Of a DNA stretch of 64,000 bases, positions 1 through 11,149 are shown piece by piece. The DNA is taken from NCBI GenBank assembly GCA_019059635.1, contig JAGVRJ010000001.1:1984001-2048000 (forward strand), written 5' to 3'. Each line of letters opens with the position of its first letter. Position 1 is the first letter of the stretch. Origin of the DNA: Proales similis (Eukaryota > Rotifera > Eurotatoria > Ploima > Proalidae). The notes under the pieces are model-generated. The model worked only from the letters and a program-made list of their open reading frames with translations. It was not told the DNA's origin and ran no database searches. A program made the translations under genes and the position numbers.

Positions 1-1436
1 CTTGACGCTTCACCAACTTGGTCGGCAAACTGAGGCTTGTTTCTTCTTTCAGAATATCGGTGGGCGCGTGTCGCCGAATGAGAGGAGCCAAGCGTCTTTC
101 ACTAAACAAAGCTAGAAGCAAGAAGAAGCCGAAATGGGTGAATGTCTGATACCTGTAGGGCTCGATTAGACATAGCAGTGGAAATAGGAAGCAAGAGACG
201 ACAAGAAAAACGGCCAGAGTGATCGCATAGTAAATGTTTAAAGTTGAACTTTCGTGGCCAGGCAATGTCTGCACAGTGATCGACTTTGTTCGAAGTGCAG
301 AAGAACGCGAGCAGTTTGATGTCTCGCAGCAGTCTATGTCATCGGGATGTACGCTCATGACCACGTACATGTTTCCGCTGCTTGGACGCTATTTGAAATC
401 GGCGTCAAACGCGTTCGTCGCTTTAGCTAAGCAAATTGCGCCTCACCTCCACGTTCATTGCAGCCAATTTGGTCATCGTCTGGTATTGGCCTTTGAAGTC
501 AACTGTATGTTTGAGGTCGTAGATGGGGCACTAGGAAGCAGCAAAGACGGTCAAATTTAAATATAAAGAGAGCACATGTCGATGATTGAGTAGAGACCTC
601 CATTCTTTGAATAGACACGGTCGTGCAGATTTTATCTTGAGAAGTGAATCGCAGCAGCGAGGAGCTGAGAGACATGTCGTACTTGAAAAACACGGGCGCC
701 GACGGACTCACTTGGATGGTGGTCTGCATGTTGTCTCTAGAGAGTCAATTTGAAATAAATTTGAGTTGGACGCGAGCAAGACAATAAAGCAGATCGGCCA
801 CCTTAAGGTGAACGAAAGGAAATAGTCGACTTGAAGCGCGTAATGTACAGGCTGCGGAGATGAGGTGTAAATGTCGATGAAGACTCGGCTCATTCCATTC
901 TCGTCTTGATGCATGTAGGAAGGGCAGAGAATGCGACTCACATTCTGAAGCATGGCCGCCCTGTTAGTTTGCCATTTGCCAACGGTCAGACTCGATTGGT
1001 TGTTTCATAAAAAGCAGAACACTCACGTTTGCTTATTGGGCAGTTGGAGTGAAGTGAGACCTTTGCCTTGTCGTATGACAATGAACAATGGCGACTCGCT
1101 AGACGCGTCCGACCATGCGGTGACATTCAGAGTTCCGATCTTTTTAATATTTGAATGAATGCACTATGCGGCCATTCTAGTCCACATCCGCAATCTTACC
1201 GAGCTGGTGTAATTAAGCCGATAAATGTGCTCTGCCGACGAGCTGATGACATTGGTCACACGGTTGCCCAGGCCTAACTCCAACTCGCGAACGTCGGTTG
1301 TGCTCGCGCCAGACGCAGCATTCACGTGAAGGGAAAAAAGCTGAACGAAGCAGAATGAGCAACACTTTGGTCAGAGTGAGCCGGAAGAGAGAGAGAGAGA
1401 GTTTACCGTGATCAAACTGACGCCGAAAAGTATCAT
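1..1436 (-). CDS. SID1-like: SID-1-like dsRNA transporter, N-terminal part (cut by window start)
   Basis: SID-1/SIDT proteins are multi-pass membrane proteins that move dsRNA across membranes in systemic RNAi; vertebrate homologues sit in lysosomes. The start at 1436 opens a signal peptide (MILFGVSLIT, then LFSLHVNA after an intron). Exons read by eye: 1436-1407, 1340-1199, 1139-1027, about 957-805, about 730-590, and from about 530 leftwards. Family hallmarks of the ectodomain appear in order: an FIVIRQGKG-type strand, QVSPSAPVFFKYDM, then ICTTVSIQ followed by CPIYDLKHTVDFKGQYQTMT. A Cys-rich loop follows (about 400-270) and then a hydrophobic stretch (ITLAVFLVVSCFLFPLLC, about 220-160) that is the first membrane helix. 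The remaining helices lie outside the window. Assignment to the family is firm; channel activity is inferred from family knowledge. Confidence 0.85.
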
Positions 1437-2514
1437 GACCGGGACATGAATCTCATCTAAGAGTGGAGCAATATGGTTGGTAATCGTCCGATGATGTACT
1501 TTATTCGTTTTTATTTTCCGATATCGTTTTCATCATCATCATCATCATCGTCATTATCATTATTTTGAGAAGATGATGAGGCTGCAAATGCTCAGGCCGC
1601 ATTCAAGCCGCTCTTGCGGCTCGTACAGCATTACATTATAATTTTGGTACGGGAAATTGAGCATAATTTGCCAGCATATCAGCTGTGCTGTTTCATTACA
1701 AAACCAAACTGAATGCAGAGGCAAAAATGAATGAAAGCAAGATACAGAGAGAGAGAGAGAGAGAGTGGAAGGGAAGCGGGCAAAAGTAGGAGTTTGATAG
1801 AGAAGAAGAAGACAGCCATGCAACGAGAGATAGAAAAGAGCGAGCAGAGGGTGCGAAATTCGTACAACTGCTTGGTTCAGTTAGTCTGAAATTTGGTCAA
1901 TTATGCGAACGAGCAGTCGTCTGTAAGACAAGCAAAAGCTGCGGACTAGGCCAATGCCGATTACGTAACATTTGCTGGCGTCTTGGCGCTTAATGCTCTT
2001 ACGCGCGCTGCGATGTAGATTTTACACAGACTGGCTGCCAAAGTCTTGTGTCTGCACTGATTATCTGCGCCACTGCATCAATTTGCTCGCCTATCTGCTA
2101 GATTTGATAGAGTCATTCAACGACGAGCATTCAAATTGCTCGTCAGGCGCCACTCGAATCGGTACTCAAGTGCTCCCTAATAGACTGGCGTGATTTTTAT
2201 TTCCCTGGTCCATAACTAGCCAACAAAAGAGCTTGGTGTTGTTTCATGAGCAAATACATGCACACGTTGAGCAAAGATATTAACACGCTGAACAAACACA
2301 AGAATAGAACGATCGAGCGAGAGAAAGTGGATAGGCGGCCAAAAAGAGAGAGAGAGTGTTTGAGTAGAGAGATGCAAGTTTGGTGTTTACCGACTTGTTC
2401 TGTTTGTTTTATACATGTGAGCTCAAATTGGATATTTGAGGCAGGCAAACTTGTTGATTAGGAAATTTGACGCATGGTTCATTAGGCAACAACAGCGTGT
2501 TCAAGTGTTCAAGC

Positions 2515-2591
2515 CAGACACGCACACAGACAAAGCAGACAGGCAGACAGAGAGGCAGGCAGACAAACAGGCAGGCAGACAAACAAGCAGA
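2515..2591. repeat. Degenerate CAGA/GGCAGACA tandem repeat
   Basis: Imperfect tandem tetra- to octanucleotide repeat made of CAGACA and GGCAGGCAGACA units. It lies in non-coding DNA between SID-1-like and ninjurin. Confidence 0.7.
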
Positions 2592-2951
2592 AAGAAAGGC
2601 CTTCTGAAGGGCGCTGGAAAGGCAATGACGCTTAATCGATAATTGCTCTCTCTCCCCTTTATGCTAAACTTCAATCATCATACATAAGACATGAGAACAG
2701 GGCATGAGAGCGGCTACCGAGCTCTGTAGCTAAGTTGAAATCACGAGAACAGGAGCGTGATTTGCATTAATCGAGTGAAATTTAAGAATAATAAAAGTAT
2801 AAGAATCAAGCTCCGATACATACGAGCCGTCAATACACATGAGCCGTTTGAATTATTCAATTGAGCGACAATTGACGGCTACATTGACTAGAAACTCAGA
2901 CGGCGTTGCAAACAAAATCGTTCAAAGCAGAAAAGAGGGTGAACGACGCGG

Positions 2952-2954
<3 letters not shown>

Positions 2955-2983
<29 letters not shown>
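2955..2983. repeat. (GA)n microsatellite
   Basis: Uninterrupted GA dinucleotides over about 29 bases. Similar shorter GA runs recur in this genome near 1391, 1748, 16380, 21074, 31050 and 51932, almost always outside coding exons. Confidence 0.9.
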
Positions 2984-2985
<2 letters not shown>

Positions 2986-3231
2986 GGTGTGTTTGAGTGG
3001 GACACTAAAATGGAAGGGGAAAGTTACGTGGATTGAGGCAATTAGGTTATGGCTGGAGCTATTGAACGCGCTCACGGTGCCTGGAACGTGCAAATAAAAG
3101 GAAATAATGACACAATCGAGTCATAAATGAACGAATTATTCATTCAGTTCTCTCTTTTATTCGAATTTCAATTTTTCTTAGCTTTCAAGACATATCAAGG
3201 TGGCGGCGCTGGTTATCGTCAATAATGAATC

Positions 3232-5364
3232 CTATCCATAAAACGCGACCAAAAATATGTTGAAGATGATCAAGACGAACAAGAGGACGATGACTGCGTT
3301 GTTGAGTGTCTCGAGTTTTTTGTGCTGATACGCATCATTGAAATCAATGATCGCTATGTACATCAGGGAAACGCCTAATTGAATTTTTTTGAAGAGACCA
3401 ATTACGAGTGATTCGCAAAACATAAAACTTCAATCAACATAAGAAACTATTTCAAGCGGCTACTGGCTGATCTAGAAGGAATTTGAGAAATCATCGAATT
3501 ATAAATGAGGACGAGCATAGCTGAATCTAGACAAGCGTGCTTCGTCTTCTTAATATTGAAAGTGCGGTCAAGGAAAGAGAACGAGGAGGAGGAAGGGAAG
3601 AGAAAAAAAAGTGAGCTCCGGGCGTAGTTAGAATGAAGGACGCCGAGGCAGACAGGAAGGTTAAGGAAAGAAGGGAAATTAGAAAGACGATTACAGGATT
3701 AGAATCTAATTTAGAGCGACTATGAAAATGTTCATGATGCAAAGTAGGAAGAGCAGAAGCATCGCTAGATTATTGATGTAGTCAATTTTTCGCTGCTTGA
3801 ACTCGTCGTTGAAGTTCAGCCGTGCCGAGTACATTAGTATGAAACCTATTTCAATCGTATTGCTCAATTAGTTTCGATTAATTCTATATTTTGACAGCAA
3901 CAGGCAGACAGCAGCAGCAGCAGCAAGTCTATGTTAATTGTGCACATTCACAAGCCCTGCGATCAATTCAATCAATTAGCAGGCAAATTCTAAAGTATGT
4001 AGCGGCACGCATTAAGCGACTAAACGAAAAGAGGCAAGACTACAGGCACGCTATAAGCTACTATTAGCTAGTCGCTTACCTGTGAACGCAGCCAACAGAA
4101 CACTGGTTATTCCCAGGCCAACTTGGGCCGAGTAGAATTGTGCATGAACGGAATTTGAGTTTTTCATTACAAATTTCAGTTGAATCGAGTTGGCCATTAT
4201 GATGATTATCAGGCATAGAATGGTCATAACCGACTTTTTTGTCGCGTAGATGTTCGCGTCCAGTGTTTGCGGAGGCGCCTATGACATTCAAAGATTAGTT
4301 TGTTGATAGCGAGGAACAAATGCAAGGCAAATATGAATAGCGAATGGTAATGGCTGGACTGAGCAGACAAGAGTTGAGAAGGGAAAAATAAACGGGAAAA
4401 GTACGTCGTCATCTTCCAAGTTGCTGTTCAGGCTGTATGGATCGGCGATCTCTTTCGAATATTGTCTAACTCGCGGTCTGAATTCCATATGAGTGGTGGA
4501 CGGAGGATATTGAAGACAGAGCTGCTGCTGCTGCCTGCTTAACGCACCCGGATAGAATGGATGCGATCCCATCGGAGGAGGAACACTCCGTTCGGATAGG
4601 TTGCTCGAGTATATGGTTGGATCTGCCTGGTGCATGCTCATTTTTGAAAACAGAACAGTTGAATGGCACTAAAAGTCGACAAAGTAGCTCGCACTAGTTA
4701 TCGTACTGGCCGTTACAGCAGAGCAAGAGTGAAGCCTCGATGATAGAAAAAAAAAAGCCAAAGGCATTTAAATTTAATAGGAAAGGCAGAGAGATAGAAC
4801 AAGGGGAATGGGAGGAGATACGTGAGCTGTTAATTAGACTAAAGAGATAAGGAACTCACTTGGCTGCGGTCAACTGGTCGCAACGCCTGTGGCATAGTTA
4901 TCTTGCTGGCTTTCAAATTTAGCCGACTCGTGAGCACATGTCGTGCGTGGTCAATTCTGCTCGGCACGTCTTCGGTCTGCTGGTAGACACTCTCTTTATT
5001 TGATGCCTCGATCATCATCGGCGTCTAGAAGCAAACAAACTTTACAGGCCTGGCTTATTGAACGAACTCTTCGAACAAACAAGGGTTGTATCAAGCGGCT
5101 AATTAACGTTCTTTGCTCTTGGGGAGGCAAGCTACTGATTAAAGCTAAAAACTAGAGCGTTGTGGCCTTTTTACAGCCAGAACGGTTGGCTCATCTCACA
5201 TGTACTGCTGCGCAGATTCATTCAAAAGAACTGAGCCCGTCGTGGTAAGCTAAACGAAATGTGAGCGACTTGATTATTAAGAGCGGAACCAAAGCCGAGC
5301 AAAAGCGCATCTCTAAAATGTGAAAACGGCTTACAGTTTGCGACTCGATCTCCTGCATGCTCAT
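3232..5364 (-). CDS. NINJ-like: Ninjurin family protein with alternative first and last exons
   Basis: Ninjurins are small two-to-three-helix membrane proteins; vertebrate NINJ1 oligomerises to rupture plasma membranes in lytic cell death and also mediates adhesion. The common core exon (4278-4080) reads YATKKSVMTILCLIIIMANS, then QLKFVM and the helix GLGITSVLLAAFTG, the ninjurin signature of an amphipathic segment and first hydrophobic helix. The last helix is present twice: exon A 3845-3706 (LNFNDEF..KIDYINNL..MNIFIVALN, stop) and exon B 3374-3232 (IIDFNDAY..LETLNNAV..FNIFLVAFYG, stop). Both start with phase-1 acceptors that fit the core donor. Upstream, three ATG exons end in phase-0 donors: 5364-5335, 4895-4860 and 4641-4405. 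The last encodes a disordered Pro/Gln-rich tail. Splice choices are inferred from signals only. Confidence 0.8.
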
Positions 5365-5981
5365 TGTTTTCTCTCTCCTTGCTTGATAAACTCAAAACTG
5401 TTCAACTGTCTCGGACCACTGTAAGCTGACTGCCTTTTCAAGTTGACGCGCAAGTCGCACTAAAAATCTGAACATCTGCAGCGCTTGTTAACATTTAATT
5501 AAAGAATAGAATAAAGCATTAGATCGAGCTGTTGCCATAAACATCCTACTTATTTAGATTTAAGAAATATATGCTTATAAATGTTTATAAATAAAGCAGG
5601 TTTTTTTTTTTGATTGTACGTGGGCCAAACTGAGCCGCTTGAGCTAGTGCTGAGAGTGATTGCGGCTCGTGAGAGTTTTTGTAGCTTCATTGAACCTTTT
5701 CCTGAATGTTTACCCGATTTATCTGCTCGTGACGAGCTCCCCCCGCAAAATGCCAATCGAATAGAGCGCTACTCGATCTTTAGGGTAAATATTTAAAGCA
5801 ATGATGAAATGCGGCGATTACGCAACGTTTTACGTAGACCTGTGTGTTCGGCAGTAACTTAACGCCCATTTAGTATCTGAAATGAAGCAATATTGTAAAC
5901 TGTTGGAGGAAACAAGGCAGAATAGGCAAATGAGGCCAGAACGATGAGTGTTGTTCAAAAAAGAAACTTGAGGAAAAAAAC
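5365..5981. other. Intergenic region upstream of ninjurin
   Basis: Spacer between the most upstream ninjurin start candidate and the tRNA gene. It is AT-rich with a poly-T run near 5601. Two short opposing ORFs are present (about 5550-5796), but neither has a splice context or recognisable domain, so I do not call them genes. Confidence 0.4.
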
Positions 5982-6053
5982 TTCCCACACCGGGAATCGA
6001 ACCCGGGCCTTCTGCGTGAAAGGCAGAAATCCTAACCACTAGACCATATGGGA
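5982..6053 (-). tRNA. tRNA-Glu: tRNA-Glu (anticodon TTC)
   Basis: The minus strand folds as a full tRNA without an intron: acceptor stem TCCCATA pairing with TGTGGGA plus discriminator A, D arm with AGTGGTTAGGAT, anticodon stem TCTGC/GCAGA with loop CTTTCAC (anticodon TTC), and T arm CCGGG-TTCGATT-CCCGG. Box A (TGGTCTAGTGG type) and box B (GGTTCGATTCC) of the internal Pol III promoter are intact. TTC reads GAA/GAG, so this is glutamate tRNA. Confidence 0.97.
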
Positions 6054-6187
6054 GACATTAGAGTACGCGCTTATTGTGCCTGTTATACTCAGCAAAATAA
6101 AGTTATTTTTTTATGACATGATGATAATAATAATGTGAGACGGAGTAAACCAGTTTGCAGCTAGCTTTTTAATAAAAACTCATAACT

Positions 6188-8155
6188 ATGGAGCAGAATG
6201 AAATTCAAGTTGAGGAGCAAATGGAGCTAAACCAAATCAACCAAGAGGACAAGACCGCCTCAAGATCGACAAACGATTCACATGTCGAAAGAAAGAATAT
6301 TTTTGGTCGACTCCTTGTTAAATCAGAATGCCTGAGACAATACGAAAAGCTGAATATTATTTTGCTGTTCGGTTTGACATGTGCACTTTCTTGGCTGCTG
6401 GCATTTAGTGTCTGGCCTTCTCAGGCTCTTCCTGGAGGTGTCTTCTTTTCACTCTTCGCTTTTACTGTATCTGCACACGTGGCCGGCTTTGCATTTTCCG
6501 CAATTAAATTGCCTAATCTCCTAGGCAAGATAGACCAAGCGACCAATTTATGAAAATCTCATTTAATCGGTATTTATCTCAAGGCATGCTTGTTATCGGC
6601 CTTGTCTATCGAAATGTTTCCTTTTTGAAGTCAATCAGCCAAATAAGTCCACAAGCCTCTTCGATTCTAAGGTAAATTGAGTCTTCGTTCAAACACTTGA
6701 GGCATCTGTCCCGAGCAGTTCAAGAAATGTGGCATTCTGCGTAATTCTGGTACGCGCTGGTCTTTCCCTCGACTTGTCAACCCTGGTGCAGCTCAAGTGG
6801 CGAATATTGAGATTTTCGATCGTACCCTGCTTAGTTGAAACACTCGCAGGTGCTGTTTGTTCAATCATCTTGTTAAAAATGCCTGTTGCATGGGCATTTC
6901 TGAATGGGTGAGCGAACGTCTTGAGCTTGACCCAGTGCTTCTCATCAACCGGTTAGATTCGTGTTGGCTTCAGTTTCGCCAGCTGTTGTCGTCCCTCTAA
7001 TGATCGAGTTGAAATCAAGAAGGATGGGCGAGAGAGAAAACGTGCCCACTCTGGCCATAGCTGCCAGCTGCCTAGACAACATAACCGCAATTACCGGACA
7101 CACTCTTCTGATAAGCTTGATATTCAGTGAGGGCTCACTGTGGTGGACTCTAGTCTCTTGTCCCATTCAAATTGCCTGCGGAATTTGCTTCGGCCTTCTA
7201 GCCAGCGCCTTTTTTGTCTTTCTAAGAATCCAGCACCAAGTAAGCTAGAGCTCATAAACTCTTTTTGCCGCTTTTTCAAACAATTTTCGCCCTTGTCTAG
7301 ATGAGTATTGACGCTCAAAGGTTCACTCTGCTTTTATTGATTAGTTTGCTCGGTTTTCTCGGATCCAAGTCAATTTCGTTTCCGAGTGCGAATAGAATTC
7401 ATTTCTCTGTTTTCTTCTGAATTTTAACTTCAATTTAAAAAGGCTCCGGACCATTCGCGGTTTTGAGTTTATCAATTGCAGTCAAGCAGCTTTGGGTGAA
7501 AATCGATCGACAAACGGCCGAGTGCGAGTTTACTGGGCCCTACGTGAGCGTTTACTCGACCATTCAAACTATCTAAGCTTAACCAGACAGAGATTCAGGG
7601 CTCGACAAACAGGGTGGCGAACATGTTCACCACTTTGTGGAAGACGATTTTTTTGCCGATTCTGTTTGTGCTGATTGGAAATGAAGTTGATTTCGGAAAT
7701 CTCTCCGTTCGACTGTTGGGTAAGAAATCGTCAGTTGAAGAGAGCAATCGATTTGCGCAACCAATTGAACAAAACAGGATGGGGCTCAGTCGTCATCGGA
7801 CTAGCACTGGCATTTCGTCTGGCAGCCACTTACGTCATATTCACCGGTTCAAGTATGACAATCAAGGAGCGTCTATTTGTGTGCATCACATGGATCCCGA
7901 AAGCGACTGTGCAGGCGGCGGTCGGATCAATAGCGCTAGACTACGCGCGAGAGCGAAATGAGACAGTCACAGTCGACATAGCAACTCAAGTAAGTCCTCT
8001 CATGTCTGCTCTTGATGCCGACCACAATTAGAAGAAGTTGACGAATTCAACAGGTGCTCAATCTGGCCGTGATGAGCATTGTGCTCACTGCTCCACTTGG
8101 CGCCGTGCTCATATCGACAAGCGCCAGCCGTTTGCTGCCTCGTTCGGAAAAATAA
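6188..8155 (+). CDS. SLC9B-like: SLC9B/NHA-type cation/proton antiporter
   Basis: Member of the CPA2 sodium(lithium)/proton antiporters (NHA, SLC9B), multi-pass plasma or organelle membrane proteins. The N-terminal 60 residues are acidic and soluble; the core follows over about seven short-intron exons. Recognisable blocks: LLGMLVIGLVYRNVSF, ILVRAGLSLDL, FVLASVSPAVVVPLM, AASCLDNITAITGH, FGGV-less LPILFVLIGNEVDFG, WIPKATVQAAVGSIALD, and LNLAVMSIVLTAPLGAVLI before the stop SEK*. The first intron (6535-6583) starts GC instead of GT. The paired aspartates expected in NHA2 (FDDILAITG) read D-N at 7075-7080, so ion coupling may be altered. AATAAA follows the stop at about 8286. Family call is strong; substrate is not known. 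Confidence 0.88.
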
Positions 8156-8823
8156 CTCTGCGAGTCTATTTCAAACTACCCGCTAGAACGGTTGAATGTG
8201 CCAATGCGCAATCTATGCGTTACGCAAGGTGCTGCTTCTCAAGTGCTTAATCGACGAAAAGAAGGCCACTTTGGCTGTGACGAAAAATAAAGCTTCTAAA
8301 AGAGAACTCTTCCCACTCAAATCAATCGCTTCATCTATAAATTAGTCGCATTCGTCGTCGCTTTCGGGAACTTGGAAAAAAAAAGCTCAAATATTTGCGT
8401 TCATCGATTTAATTGATTGTGTCGCACATTAAGGCCACCCACTCTTCTCTTGGTGGTTTTAGATTGCGCTGACTCAAAGTTTAATTGCCCCTGTTTTGCA
8501 TTTTAATGTTTGCTCTGCAGATTTTTTCCCTCCGCCTCTCTGGCTGGCTGGTCGGCTATTAAGCTTAAGGACGCTGCCTAATCGCCTTTAACCACTCAGT
8601 CGATTTGGCAACATTCTTTGCTTTTCCGACTTGTTTACTCGGCTCTGGGATTTTGCTGTCGACCAGACCATTACCAACATTTCGCTCTCGAGATTCCATT
8701 TCTTATTGTGAAACAATCACTCAGCTGCTGCGCAGTCGTTTTCAGTCGTTTTCATTTATTTTATTGAATCGATTGGCTTTTGTCGATTTGCAGATATTTA
8801 TCCCAAAGAGGTTCAGGCCAAAA
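8156..8823. other. Intergenic region between NHA and GAD
   Basis: Holds the NHA 3' UTR with a polyadenylation-like AATAAA near 8286, then pyrimidine-rich sequence before the GAD start. An open frame at 8605-9015 crosses the GAD first exon in another frame and looks like a shadow. Nothing else is recognisable. Confidence 0.45.
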
Positions 8824-10975
8824 ATGGACTCGAGTGAATCAGAGGGGAAACAGAAGCTCAGTGGGCATCACTACTACGGTGAGATTCGTTTGTCTGGGCG
8901 GCGGCAATCTGTTCTATTCAAACAAGTTTGCCAACAGATCTTCTTCCGCGCGGCCAGTATTCAAGCACCAAAGAGTTTCTTGAGCGAATATTTCAACTCA
9001 TGCTGGTGCATATAAATCGCACAAACGATCGCAGCGAAAAGGTAAATCAGAAAGAAAAGAGTGAGAATATACAGAACGAGCGCTCGATCGAACGAAATTC
9101 AAGATTTTGAGGTTCATGCATCCGCATGAAATGAAGTCACTGCTCGACCTGGAGATCAGGAACGAGCCCGAACGGCTGCAATCGCTGATCGAAGACTGTG
9201 AGAAAATGCTCGAGTTTGTGGTCAAAACCGGTTCGAATATTTCCTCTCCTCTTCTTGGTCGGCTGCTTTGACGGTTCATTTAAGGCCATCCGAGATTTTT
9301 CAATCAACTCTCCCAAGGCCTGGACATGGTGTCGCTCGCCGGCGAATGGCTGACGGCGGTCACCAACACCAACATGTTCACGTACGAGATCGCGCCGGTC
9401 TACAACTTGATGGAGGAGGTAGTGTTCAAGAAAATGATCGACTTGATCGGCTGGGAGTCGGGCGATGGCCTCTTTAACCCGGGCGGCAGCATCTCCAACT
9501 TGTACGCGGTTCAAGCAGCTCGTCACTCTTACTTTCCGCAAAGCAAAACCTGCGGCGTCTATGGCCTTCCCAAACTGGTGATATTTACTTCGGAACACGT
9601 GAGAGCAAATGGCGCTTTGTTTTGAGCTCAATTAAATGTTGAATCAACCAGAGTCATTATTCAATGCACCGAGCGGCCGCCATCCTTGGGCTTGGATCGG
9701 ATAGCGTTCGCTTCGTGCCGGTCGACAACGAGTGAGTTCGGACTCTTGCTTCAGACAGCTGTTTAAGCTGACCGATGTTGTTGTCCATAATTCAAGTGGC
9801 CGTCTCATACCCGAGGCACTCGACAAGATGATTGAGGATTGCGAGAGGGCGGGCGAGAGGCCCTTTATGGTCGCGCTGACCGCAGGAAGCACAGTGTTGG
9901 GTAGGCAGTCATTTCTCGGCCTGATTCACTACTTGACTTTAACCTGCTTGTTTAGGATCGTTCGATCCGATCGAGCCGGTGGCAGACTTGTGTCAAAAAC
10001 ATCACCTTTGGCTTCACGTGGATGTAATGGTCCTCTTGAAGCTGTTTCTGCTTGCGTTTTAAAATTATTTCAATGAAGGCCGCCTGGGGCGGAGCTGTTC
10101 TTTTGTCGAGCAGATATCGCCATTTGATGAACGGCGTTCACAGGTACTTGTCGCTATTCTCTTTCATTCAAGCTGGTCACCACAGTTCGCTAGGGCCGAC
10201 TCGGTCACCTGGAACCCGCACAAAGTAATGGGCGTTCATCTGCAAGCATCTGCGTTTCTCCTCAAGCAAAAGGTACTCGCCGACCGACCAGAACCCCTTC
10301 CACTCTTCGACTTGTTGCTTTACTTGCACCGCTAGAATCTTCTACTTAACTGCAACGAAATGAACGCCACTTATCTGTTTCAGCAAGACAAGCACTACGA
10401 CATGGCGTACGACACTGGAGACAAGACAATCCAGTGCGGCCGTCATGTGGACGTGCTCAAAGTCTGGCTGCTTTGGAGAGCCAAGGTAAAACGAGTGAAC
10501 GCCTCTCCGTAGCCGTAGACCTCACCAACACCACCAATCTGCAAGGGCGATTCTGGATTCGAAGCTCATGTGGATCGTTTGATTTCACTCGCTAGTTTCC
10601 TTTACGAACAAGTTTGTGAACGGGCAAACTTCGAGCCTCTGCCATACAAAGTACGTAAAGAATCGATTGAGTGACGTCAGCACATTGATCACTGCGTTCT
10701 TTTTTAAGCCGCAGTTTTTGAACGTTTGCTTCTGGTACGTTCCGGAGAGTCTGAAGAGACTGGAAAAGCACAGCGAAGAGTACAAGCGACGACTGAACGA
10801 AATCGCGCCCAGAATCAAAGAGCGAATGATGCTGAAGGGCTCTCTGATGGTCGGCTATCAGCCGTTGGACGAGAAGCCCAACTTTTTCAGAGCGATCGTT
10901 TCAAATCCGGCCAGTGACGAGTCGGACATTGTCTTTATGCTTGACGAGATCGAAGCACTCGGACGTGATCTTTGA
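8824..10975 (+). CDS. GAD: Glutamate decarboxylase (PLP enzyme making GABA)
   Basis: Group II PLP-dependent decarboxylase converting L-glutamate to GABA and CO2, cytosolic and usually neuronal. At least nine coding exons; those fixed by eye are 8824-8878, 8938-9041, 9104-9230, 9285-9598, 9652-9731, 9797-9900, 9956-10023 and one starting at 10079; the last ends at 10975. The N-terminus has the GAD-type YYDLLP block, then [57 protein letters not shown], the PLP lysine motif [25 protein letters not shown] and the C-terminal EIEALGRDL. The N-x-F triplet in TNMFTYE is the GAD form; cysteine sulfinate decarboxylases usually carry S-x-Y there, although the downstream GSLMVGYQP and NVCFWYVP blocks are shared by both. 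I therefore prefer GAD over CSAD. Confidence 0.9.
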
Positions 10976-11149
10976 ACATACTCTTCCCACGCCTCTCCTC
11001 ACAACTATCACATTTCGAATTTTCATCAGATTTGCAATCTCTGCGGCTTGCAATTAGAGCCAGACTAAATGTTGTTTTATTTCAAGAGCCCGATAGAAGA
11101 ACTAATTGTGAAATTGTTCCCTTAGAAGAATGGTTCAAATAAAGCGAAT

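Larger units (their letters stand above)
1437..3231. other. Intergenic region with simple repeats
   Basis: Spacer between the start of the SID-1-like gene and the 3' end of ninjurin, so it should hold the SID-1 promoter and the ninjurin 3' UTR. It contains ATC-type trinucleotide repeats near 1530-1556, GA runs near 1748-1766 and 2955-2983, and a CAGA/GGCA-rich stretch at 2515-2591. I see no coding exon with a convincing splice pattern. Confidence 0.5.

Noticed and set aside
5550-5796. Opposing small ORFs of 60-68 codons near the tRNA
   Set aside because: No splice sites, signal peptide or domain; codons read as chance frames in intergenic DNA.
8605-9015. 136-codon ORF overlapping the first GAD exons
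   Set aside because: Different frame from GAD; the YYDLLP and HPHEMKS blocks require the spliced GAD frame.
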